Below are positions 55,276 to 64,000 of a DNA stretch of 64,000 bases, in pieces. The stretch comes from Juglans regia. Its lineage: Eukaryota > Streptophyta > Magnoliopsida > Fagales > Juglandaceae. How positions within the stretch are numbered: the first letter of the stretch is position 1; every line of letters begins with the position of its first letter. A model generated the notes under the pieces. The model had not been told where the DNA came from. It saw only the letters and a program-made list of their open reading frames with translations, and did not search any database. The position numbers were made by a program, and so were the translations under genes. Location of the stretch: the NCBI RefSeq assembly GCF_001411555.2, contig NW_023361600.1:243402-307401 (forward strand). The letters run 5' to 3'.

Positions 55276-57516
55276 ATGCTCTCCTTTACTCCTCATGATC
55301 TCCTTTTCATTTTGCTTCTCTTTGTCGTTCTCATTGCAAATAATGCATGCAACCAAGCAGATCTCAACTCTCTCATGTCCTTAAAGGCGGCCAGTACGTC
55401 CTCTCCTCCTTTAAATTGGTCTTCGAACGATTGCTGCCATTGGGAAGGTATTTCTTGTGATCACAACGGTCAGGTCACCCATGTTTGGTTGCCTTCTAAA
55501 GGCCTAACAGGAAGTGTATCTCCTGATTTTCTTGGAAACCTTATGCATCTCTCTCACCTAAATCTTTCCCACAATTCACTTTCAGGTTCTCTCCCTAGTG
55601 GATTCTTTTCATCCTTGAATCAACTCATGATTCTTGATTTAAGCTACAACTATTTAGTTGGAGATGTATCTTTGCTATTTTCATCTAAGGGCTCATCTAC
55701 TCATCAAGGTTGGCCTCCCTCTATTCAAATAATTGACATCTCTAGCAATCACTTCCATGGTACAATCCAATCATCATTCCTCGAACGAGCTTGGAACTTG
55801 ATCAAGCTCAATGTCAGCAACAATAGTTTCCAAGGCCCCATTCCTTCTCATATTTGCATGAATTCCCGTTTGGTCAGGCTTCTTGATTTCTCTTTCAATA
55901 ATCATACTGGCCAAATTCCTTTGGGACTAGGAGCATGTTCCAAACTAGAGATTTTCCGTGCAGGCTTTAACTCTCTCTTTGGGTTACTTCCAATTGATCT
56001 ATATAGTGTGACAACATTAGAAGAAATCTCTTTACCTTCCAGTAATCTTTCCGGACCCATTAGCGATGACATTGCGAACCTAACCAAACTCACCCTCCTT
56101 AAGCTGTATGCAAATCGATTGAGCGGCAAGTTACCTCCAAATATTGGGAGGCTTTCCAAATTAAAGCACATGCTTCTTCATACAAACTCCTTTACAGGTT
56201 CTTTGCCCTCATCACTGATGAATTGCACAAATCTCATCGAATTGAATTTACGAATCAATTTGTTTGAAGGAAATATCTCCAACTTTAATTTCTCCGGTCT
56301 TCAACAGCTTACTATTCTTGACTTCGCATATAATGGCTTCACTGGTAGCTTTCCAGTAAGCTTTCAATCCTGCAAGTCCCTTAGAGCAATTCGACTTTCC
56401 CGAAACCAACTAGAGGGGCAAATCCCATTGGAGATTGCTCAACTGAAATATTTATCTTTTTTTTCACTTAGTTTCAACAATCTAACCAACATCACGGCGG
56501 CAATCAAAATTCTGATGCATTGCAAGAGTCTCGAAGTTGTCCTAATAGGAAGCAATTTTCTGCATGAGAGATTGCCGAATGATGATGACATAGTTGGTTT
56601 TCAAAATCTTCGACTTTTGGATATTGGTGCATGCCAACTAACTGGTCAATTGCCCATGTGGCTATCTATGCTCAAGAAGCTAGAAATTCTGTTACTAAAT
56701 CATAATCGTATCACAGGTTCAATTCCAGGTTGGTTGTCGACCCTTCCAAGGCTCAAGGCTTTACAATTGTCTCACAACCTCATATCAGGTGAATTCCCCA
56801 AGGAACTTTGTGCATTGCCTGCATTAGTATCAGCACAGGCTTATCAACGAGACAACGATTATTTGCTTTTACCGATTTATTACTTAGACAATAATAAGGT
56901 AATTGGCCAGTACAACTCCCTGTCCTACTGGTACCCACGATTATATTTTATGAATAATAGTCTTAGTGGCAAAATCCCCATCGAAATTGGACGTTTGAAG
57001 TTGCTTCGTGCACTACATCTTGGTCATAACAACTTCACAGGTAACATTCCAGACCAAATATCAGAACTTACAGACTTGGAAGAGCTAGACCTCTCAGCAA
57101 ATCAGTTATCTGGTGAAATACCAGCATCACTTGCTCGTCTGCATTTCTTGGCTACGTTTAGTGTAGCTTACAATAATCTCCATGGGCAAATACCCTCGGG
57201 CACTCAACTCCAAGGTTTTGATACGTCTGCATATGAGGGGAATCTTGGACTTTGTGGCACCCCACTTCCTCGTTGTGACCATATTACTAATGGCAACAAA
57301 GACAAGGACATCCAGAATGAGAAAGATGGACGTACAATTCCATGGTTTCATATTACTGTGATGTTGGGCTTCATTACAGGATTTTGGGCGGTTTGTGGTC
57401 CTTTGGCTTTTAATCGTAATTGGAGAGATTCATATTTCCGATACCTGAATAACTTAAAAGACCAATTCTATGTGGCGTTCGCAGTGTCTTTGGCCACATT
57501 GCACAGAAGGAGGTAA
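55276..57516 (+). CDS. LRR receptor-like protein (RLP2/PSY1R-like, no kinase), intact
   Basis: This is a single-exon, 746-residue cell-surface receptor. I chose the ATG at 55276, since the frame is open 24 bases further up only from a TTG. Residues 1-26 are a hydrophobic signal peptide. An N-terminal cap follows (ADLNSLMSLKAA, LNWSSNDCCHWEGISC), then about 20 extracellular LRRs of the LxxLxLxxNxLxGxIP type. A non-LRR island lies at about 518-555 (QRDNDYLLLPIYYLDNNKV) before the last repeats, the layout seen in PSY1R and its RLP2/3 relatives. After LCGTPLPRC, one membrane helix (about 694-712, TVMLGFITGFWAVCGPLAF) leads to a 34-residue cytosolic tail without a kinase. RLPs of this kind sense peptides or pathogen products with a partner kinase such as SOBIR1 or BAK1; the ligand here is unknown. 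No stop or frameshift is seen. It is the only intact member of five family pieces in the window. Confidence 0.93.
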   Translation: MLSFTPHDLLFILLLFVVLIANNACNQADLNSLMSLKAASTSSPPLNWSSNDCCHWEGISCDHNGQVTHVWLPSKGLTGSVSPDFLGNLMHLSHLNLSHNSLSGSLPSGFFSSLNQLMILDLSYNYLVGDVSLLFSSKGSSTHQGWPPSIQIIDISSNHFHGTIQSSFLERAWNLIKLNVSNNSFQGPIPSHICMNSRLVRLLDFSFNNHTGQIPLGLGACSKLEIFRAGFNSLFGLLPIDLYSVTTLEEISLPSSNLSGPISDDIANLTKLTLLKLYANRLSGKLPPNIGRLSKLKHMLLHTNSFTGSLPSSLMNCTNLIELNLRINLFEGNISNFNFSGLQQLTILDFAYNGFTGSFPVSFQSCKSLRAIRLSRNQLEGQIPLEIAQLKYLSFFSLSFNNLTNITAAIKILMHCKSLEVVLIGSNFLHERLPNDDDIVGFQNLRLLDIGACQLTGQLPMWLSMLKKLEILLLNHNRITGSIPGWLSTLPRLKALQLSHNLISGEFPKELCALPALVSAQAYQRDNDYLLLPIYYLDNNKVIGQYNSLSYWYPRLYFMNNSLSGKIPIEIGRLKLLRALHLGHNNFTGNIPDQISELTDLEELDLSANQLSGEIPASLARLHFLATFSVAYNNLHGQIPSGTQLQGFDTSAYEGNLGLCGTPLPRCDHITNGNKDKDIQNEKDGRTIPWFHITVMLGFITGFWAVCGPLAFNRNWRDSYFRYLNNLKDQFYVAFAVSLATLHRRR

Positions 57517-58399
57517 TTATTTTATGATCTTCTTACACGAAAGGGTGCCAATCTTTAATTATGAGTTTAATAGTTTTTCCTCTATCTCGAGTTCTTTGTT
57601 TTTTGTTAGCTATTACATACTTATATGCTAAGTCTAGGCAAAGTTTTGTCTTCATGCATGTGAAGCGATTTTTTGGCTTCATCAGTATTAATAAATTTAG
57701 TAATGACGATTCATCTTTCTTTAATACTATACATAGAACTTGTAATTGAACTATCTTGTACCTGCAAAATCTTTAAAATTACCAAGAACGAGCTGATCAT
57801 GCTTGTTTATTTTTTTAATAAACTTGAATAATTAAAAATAAATTAAACTACAATTTTTTTTTTTTAAATTTAATGAAAATTCTATAACTAGTAAATGAAA
57901 CTATTAAAACCTATCCACTAACTACTATAGATGCTATAAAACAATTAATGGAATTTAATAACTTGACTAACATATTATAACTTATATGAACTATATTTAC
58001 TATATACGCATAAACTATATTTACTATGTTGCTCACAAAGCCTGTGTCGACGAGCACAGAATTGGACATCGTTCGTTACAAAGTCACATGCATGATCATT
58101 AATCGTGGTGTGACGAAGGGAGCCAAGGTGTGCACATGGTCCAAAGGGGAGACCATGGTGCATGCGTAATAAATGTATGTATTTTTGGGTACGAAGGGAG
58201 TTTGGGCATGAGTGGTTCTAATAAATGCATTTTGGAAATGGTTGTAAAAATGGATATTTTTGAGGTTTTTTTTTTCTTCCATGACTGTTGTGCATTGTTT
58301 GTTTATATAATTTTATGCTTGAATCTCTTCGTTGTCACTCTAGTGATTTATTTACTGAAATTGTGAAATCTCATTTTGATATTCCTACCTACGGCTCAA
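57517..58399. other. RLP 3' flank, noncoding
   Basis: T-rich at first (probable 3' untranslated region to about 57780), then AT-rich. From 58020 to 58250 the composition is more mixed. No gene recognised. Confidence 0.5.
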
Positions 58400-58790
58400 T
58401 TTCATGGAATCGTAGACTTTGATGCAGATGAGGGGTATGAGCAGGCGGAACCAGCCCCACCTGAGGAGTGATGGCTTGGGACTTTACTCGTTATTTGTCG
58501 TTGGACCTTTGTATTCATTTACTTTATTTCAGCCGGATGATTGTATTAACCTCTTGGAGGACTTTGTTTCGGGTTGTATCATTTTTAATCTTTCTTGTAC
58601 TTAGTTTTGACTACCTTATATTTTTTCGCTGCTTTGTTTATGTTGTACACATTTTGGATGTTTGCACACACTTGCACATGGCAATGGGTGTATGATCTGT
58701 GTAGTCATCATCCAGGTGTTACGACTTCCACCAAATCATATGTGGGGGGTCAAGGGTGCCACACATTCAATCTGCAATATGTACACAATG
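58400..58790 (+). repeat. Probable gypsy LTR end, degenerate
   Basis: This block ('ccggatgattgtattaacct', 'cgctgctttgtttatgttgt', 'catcatccaggtgttacgac') looks like the transcribed end of a Ty3/gypsy LTR common in this type of genome. I judge this from general familiarity, and there is no second copy in the window to prove it. Short overlapping frames are not genes. Confidence 0.35.
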
Positions 58791-59309
58791 TGTTTCCCCC
58801 AGCAGTGTAATATGGATCCAAAACAGGTAAAGGTCAGAAATTCCAATTAGAAACCTCTAAACTAACAAATGCATGGCTATCACTCCAAATTCATGTTACT
58901 CCAATAACCAGCTAACTATATATATAGCTTAACTCAATGAACCACCTACTAACTCTGAAAACTATTGCATGTGGAGTATGATGATTAGTTTTATTTGGGT
59001 TAGTTCACAACTACTAATTAAAGAAGGTATTAAATATTGATTTATTGCACACACAATATCATGTACACGTGCTATGATACATATAGAGTCAATAATGCCA
59101 TTAATGGAAATATATATTACAAAAAAATAAAGTGAACATTGAAGAGACAGCTTCTAGAATCATGGAGATTTGATACGGGACTAGACTTGAAGCTATGCTG
59201 GTGACTTTGAATATGTGAGTAAGTTGTCACCAACTGTGGAGAAGTTCTTGGCTATTAATTTGGCATGATTGTCAGGTCCTTTAGTTGGAGCACTAATACG
59301 CCGCCTCAA
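58791..59309. other. Noncoding spacer
   Basis: AT-rich, no gene or repeat recognised. Confidence 0.5.
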
Positions 59310-60606
59310 GCTCAACGAAGTAGCAGTGATATTAAGCTTGTCTCATAAAATAACAAATTTGGGTGCAACCAATGGCTAAGTGAGAATATCCAAGGGTTGA
59401 TCCATGCCTGAGATAAATTGTACCTTGAGATGACCATGAATAACACATTCCCGAACAAAGTAAAAATCAATTGCCACATGCTTGGTACGAACATGAAAAA
59501 TGAGATTGACAAAAAGGTATGTGGCACCAATATTGTCACGCCATAAAATGAGTGGTTGATGTAGAGAAATGCCAAGATCGTTGAGAATTCCTTGAAGCCA
59601 AATGAGTTTAGTAGAACATCAAATCCAAATCTACTAATTTCGTGTTGTGTTCGTATTGGATCCACGGGTCATGTCACATATTATTACTCTTAGACCATTG
59701 TGCATGTTGGTCTTAAGGAGTAAAGTCTTGGATATATTTATGCTGAGAGAGAAAAAAGGTCATTGTGTTGGAAATGTGCTTCTGCACCCAAAAAGAAATG
59801 AAGTTGCCCTAAGTCTTTAATCAGAAGACCAATACATAGGTTTTGAAGTAGTGTATGCATGGCAATCATGGAGGAACCAATAACAAGTATATCGTCAACA
59901 TAAACTAAAACATAGAATTCCAATGAGTGTTAACAATAGATAAAAAGGGAATTGTCTGCTTTGGAGGCAACAAAGCCAAGTTCAAGGAGACGGCTATTGA
60001 TTTTGAAATACCATGAGCATGGGGCTTGTTTAAGGTTGTAGATGGCCTTATGCAGCTTGCACACGTGATGTGTACACCTTGCAATTGGACCATGAAGACT
60101 ACTTCAAAGAGATTACCATCCAAAAAGGCATTGGAAACGTCGAACTATTGAATGGGCCAACAACGAATGATGCTAATGGAGAGAATGAGCCGTATAGTTT
60201 GTGGTTTGACTACGAGAATGAAAGTCTCACTGTAGTCAAGTATTGGCTATTGGTGAAACTCTTTGGCCACAAAACGGGCTTTGTGGTGCTAGACAGTACC
60301 ATTGGCATTGTACTTCTGGTGGTAGACCTATTTGTTGCAAACGATGTTCATGGTGGAAGTGGCAGGGACAAGTGACCAGGTGCGGTTTCGGAGAAGAGTG
60401 TCAAACTCTTTGTTCATGGCTTGCGTCCATGCTGAGTCTTTATTTGTAGTGGTGAAAAACATTGGTTCTGTAGGATTATATGCGAAAATCACCGTAAGGG
60501 CTTGGCCAGAGTATGGAATAGTGATCGCAGCGTCATAGGCTACTATGCTCATGGTCGGAGCACCATACTCACTACAGACCCCACGAGAACTTAAATGTGG
60601 CTCCAT
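59310..60606 (-). pseudogene. Copia pol remnant (reverse transcriptase to RNase H)
   Basis: On the minus strand the order is: the RT start (AWTQAMNKEFDTLLRNRTW, 60606-60328), a Gln-rich junction, CKLHKAIYNLKQAP in a shifted frame (about 60060), then the RT active site YVLVYVDDILVIG (about 59910). KDLGQLHFFLG follows (about 59810), then the RNase H end with HVRTKHVAIDFYFVRE and GMDQPLDILT (about 59500-59380). This is the Ty1/copia order, and the YVDD catalytic motif is intact. Frameshifts and stops separate each piece. No integrase, gag or LTR was found beside it, so it is a fragment. Confidence 0.85.
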
Positions 60607-60644
60607 CAGCGTTAGTATCTGGCGTGCTCCGGTGACTAACTAGT

Positions 60645-63600
60645 TAGGCCCCGCCCACTACCCATTGACTGTTTTTCGTCAACTCAAAAAATTTTATACC
60701 TATTTAGATACTTCAGCACGAACAAAGGAATTTCATTAGAATATTACCCCATCTTAGCACTTAGGGTCGTGATTGACATAAATCACTTGACATGACTGCT
60801 CTCGAAATACACAAACTGTATCCAAGACGAAACATGACTGAAATACGAAAGGACAGAAGCCCTGACGTAACACAACATGACTTGAACGTAACTCATAAGA
60901 CATGACTTATTTAAGATAGAAATATTTCGAAACATGGCATAACATGTAACAGAAAATATTTCATAACATGACATAGCATGTAACAGATAACATACTTAAC
61001 ATAACCAACTTACAACAATGCATATTGCATGACATGATATACATGTAACAGGTGACATACTTAGTTTAACATGACATACATGACATTCTCCTTCTTTTTG
61101 ACATTGTCTTGATGAATTTTATTGTAGGAATGAATAGTACTCACTAAGTAAATTCTCTAGAAAGATTGAAAGGTCACATTGATCCGCTTAATTTTCAATC
61201 TCCTAGACCGAACCTCCTTATACTGTACGTATTCACACTACTTGTAATGTATAGCAATACGTGACAGAATATCTTGTGTAACAGATGAATAATTCGTGAC
61301 AAAATAAATTTTGTGTAACAAATAAATATTTAACGACTGGCATGACACATATACATGTATATACTGTAGTTCCTTTACTTATCATCCATACACAGTAAAC
61401 TACTAAAAAGTTAAAACCTAACTTACTTCGGTCTTCGTGTTTCTAAACAAAACTCAATCGCGATCACAAGAAAATAAAAGTAGTGATTTCTAAAAATTAG
61501 AACTTAATCACGAACGATTAGAAATATGTAAAAATATCAACTTAGAGTAAAATGACCATTTTACCCCGAACTTAAGGATTTTGCATCCTAAGTCCAAAAA
61601 TCACCAAAATTCACATACCTCATATAAATTTTGTCCTACACTCAAATATCAACTTTGAAAAATTTAAAACTAAACCCAAGCATTAAAACTCTGTAGTGGC
61701 CGAAACTTGCAATGGCTTTTTCCCTTAATTTTTGTCGCAATTCTTCTAATTTCAAAACTCATGATCAAATCAAATTTTACAACAAAGATCTATCTATCCT
61801 AATTTTAAAAACATACTCAAAAAATCAACAAAAAATATGCTAGTCATCAACTCCAAACTTTTTAGAAAAATGATCCAAACTTTTTAACTAAAAAGGCAAA
61901 CCCATGAATCATATGGTTTGATCTATTTCAAAGTATCTCCAAGAACTGCAAAAAATCAAATCTTGCTTCTAACATATTCATAATATATTTCTAAGAACAA
62001 TCATGCTTTGAATCATCAAACAAAAGTCATCAAAATCACTAAAATCATACTTGAACTTTTCGTTTTTCTTCTAAATTCAAAAAAAGATTTTTGTTTCTAA
62101 CTTATTTTGATCAACCTCTTGATCCATGACTTAAAAAGATGTGATCTTCAAACCAAAACATAAAATGGTTTAAAAAAGTGTCCTAAAATAGATCTAAGCT
62201 TTGAACTCAAGATCATATGGCTAAAAATCAACCAAAACATGAATTTAGTCAAGAACGTCATCACTTGGTCTATACAAATATCTCTTTGCACAAAAATTCA
62301 TAACTTTGAATATAACATCAAATATCTTAAAAATAATATTCTAACATGTATATAAGAGGCTTGGTATCCTCCAATAAAATTATCAAAGTCATTGGACTAG
62401 GTTTAAATCACAAAAGATCCAAACTTTCTTAAAACAGAAACTGTTTTTTCCTCTTCCAGTTTCTAAGTTTCTAGATCTAAGAAAATCTTTCATCAAAACC
62501 TTTAATCATGCAACAAATTCACAACCAATAATCATATACACATGTCAACAGTACTCCATAAAAAGTTCAGACCAAGATCTATCCATTAACTTTGTCAAAA
62601 ACCCCAAAATATAACACACTCTCCAGTTTAAACAACTTTTGACCGACCCAATGATCTTCAAATAGAACAAATAAGATCTCCACATAAACTAGACTCAAAA
62701 AAGAACAATGTTAATAAAGGAAATGTGGTGAGAAAACACTTAAAAAAACTTATAATCAGGCATCAAATGGAATTCAGAAAAGTTTCCCAAGAGTGTCTTT
62801 TGTGTTCTATCAAAGCAAAGTGTAAAGGAGGGATGATTTTCATTGGAAGGGGGCTTAAGGGCTTTTTATACTAGTTATGGAAGATGATAATTCTAAAATG
62901 AAGCTTGAATGTTGGCCTTTTCTTCCCAATATAATATACAAATATCAACCCAAGATTTTTTCTCTAAGTGGAGTGCAGAAGTGAAAGAGTGATGTGGCTC
63001 TTTAGCTTTTTACTTCAAGAGTCTTCTAGGTTCTCTTGAACAATATGGTTAGGCATTTGGAGGTACAAAAAGCTTAGCCAAGAAGCAATGCTAATGTAGC
63101 CAAATTCTTGGGTTTTAATGGGCCTTAACCGAATGGGCCTTAATTTCAGGTTTTAAGAGGATTTGGGTTGCTATCAAACCCAAATCTAATTTATCTTTGC
63201 CCAATCAATTATCTAAAGTTAACAAGGTTGGATAATGATGTTATAACATAAATTTGAAAGATTAATAGCATTTAGAAGTAATTTAATCAAGTGATTAAAC
63301 ACAATACTAAAAACCGATTCAATTAGGTTTTAGAGGTCAACTTTACAGTTTGGATAAAACCTCTTAGGATTTCGGTTTCCACCATGCTTTTGAGTTCTTG
63401 GTTGGATTCCAACTATTTAGGAATTTACTAGGGTGGAAATCCTCTTTTGTTTGACACAATTTGATTGGTTGGATGGAATATAATTTTTGCTTAGGTAACA
63501 TGATTTCACACCTTGATCTTTTCAAATCCATCAAACGTTACTCATGGTGCCAAGTGTCTAATACTATTCACTATGTGTGGTTAAGATCTTGCCAAGTGTC

Positions 63601-63971
63601 TAAATGAAACTTCTCTAATTTAATTTAGACAGAGAAGTTTTATTTAGACATTTCACACTATGATTTTGAAAACACTGCACTTGGTGTGCTTACCTAGGCA
63701 TTTCATCTGAAAATATGAAAATTTACTATAGTGCCATAAAATCTTAAATAATCAATTGAGTCTAATGGCACAGACCATAACACATTCTGTCACTTCTAAC
63801 TACCTCAAATAATTAAAATCTCACTTCTAGCACCATAGTGAGTGATAACACTGAATATCTTGATAGATTATAACCTATGCGATCAGTCTATTCATGAAAA
63901 CTTAGGAGGCTTTCATGAGGTTCCTAAAGCCAATAAAAATTCCACCATTGAATTTCTAGTTGTCTGTTACA
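60645..63971 (-). repeat. Large LTR-like repeat, right copy
   Basis: The noncoding stretch has long 'catgacatgacat' repeats (60850-61090), the phrase 'aaaatgaccattttacccc' (61550) and a 'tgttaca' end at 63971. It begins near 'gttaggccccgcccac', which resembles the degraded 'tgtaacgccccg' end of a minus-strand LTR. If that is right, it is a solo LTR of about 3.3 kb. Its last 671 bp match 1-772. The left boundary is uncertain. Confidence 0.5.
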
Positions 63972-64000
63972 ATGGTCCTTTGACTTTTAGCCGTAATTGC
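63972..64000 (+). pseudogene. RLP C-terminal tail, cut by window edge
   Basis: It reads GPLTFSRNC, matching GPLTFSRNW at 775 with Trp changed to Cys by TGG to TGC. It continues beyond the window. The junction with the repeat is the same as at 772/773. Confidence 0.75.

Noticed and set aside
58130..58850. Cluster of short hydrophobic frames
   Set aside because: Frames overlap in different phases within a T-rich block that resembles a degenerate LTR end. No domain seen.
60070..60538. Plus-strand frames of 68-101 residues
   Set aside because: They are antisense to the copia reverse transcriptase remnant, which has the specific motifs.

Overview
This window looks like nuclear DNA from a woody dicot. 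It is AT-rich, carries plant-type intron-containing genes, and is mostly transposable elements. The abundant short MITE-like repeats rich in 'gatgagatgag' and the LTR families suggest Fagales, possibly Juglandaceae. That placement is inferred from repeat style, not from a marker gene. The locus is a decayed plant immune-receptor cluster holding two receptor families: an LRR receptor-like protein (RLP) family of the RLP2/PSY1R type, and a TIR-NBS-LRR (TNL) family.

One RLP gene appears intact (55276-57516, 746 codons, single exon). Four other pieces of the same family are present: C-terminal tails at 773-894, 29430-29592 and 63972-64000 (cut by the window edge), and a long broken copy at 37556-38935. 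One TNL gene (22901-26530, five exons) is nearly complete but shows a frame inconsistency at intron 3 and an in-frame stop in its C-terminal post-LRR domain. A second TNL survives only as an intron-1/NBS scrap (16320-17140). Four copies of the TNL upstream region lie at 9730-10127 plus 15661-15770, 21535-21845, 22310-22800 and 29930-30665.

Mobile elements fill the rest. From left to right they are: an LTR-like repeat plus RLP tail (1-894); a 252-bp 5'-truncated LINE with a 15-bp target duplication (1026-1277); a 7.2-kb Ty3/gypsy-like element with 2.6-kb LTRs and a ruined interior (2261-9447); a 5.5-kb LINE on the minus strand with a target duplication and a paralogous empty site (10128-15660); a solo LTR nested in a MITE (18820-20996); copia gag, CACTA and plant-transposon-protein remnants (27523-29410); and a LINE split by a 3-kb solo LTR (31816-36643).

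Further right are a hAT transposase split by a 4.8-kb non-autonomous gypsy element with perfect 5-bp target duplications (39950-48000), a second hAT transposase pseudogene (48003-51108), a single-LTR fragment (51731-52436), MITE-rich sequence before the intact RLP, a copia pol remnant (59310-60606) and a large LTR-like repeat to the window end. The edges repeat each other: bases 1-894 match 63301-64000, with an LTR-like repeat inserted at the same codon of an RLP tail. The window therefore spans about one unit (63.2-63.3 kb) of an older duplication.

The most unusual structure is in the 4.8-kb gypsy element. Its pol is collapsed by deletion, and the new integrase junction has been amplified in frame into seven copies of a 15-residue module (45933-46340). 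I saw no rRNA, tRNA or CRISPR features and no microbial-style operons.
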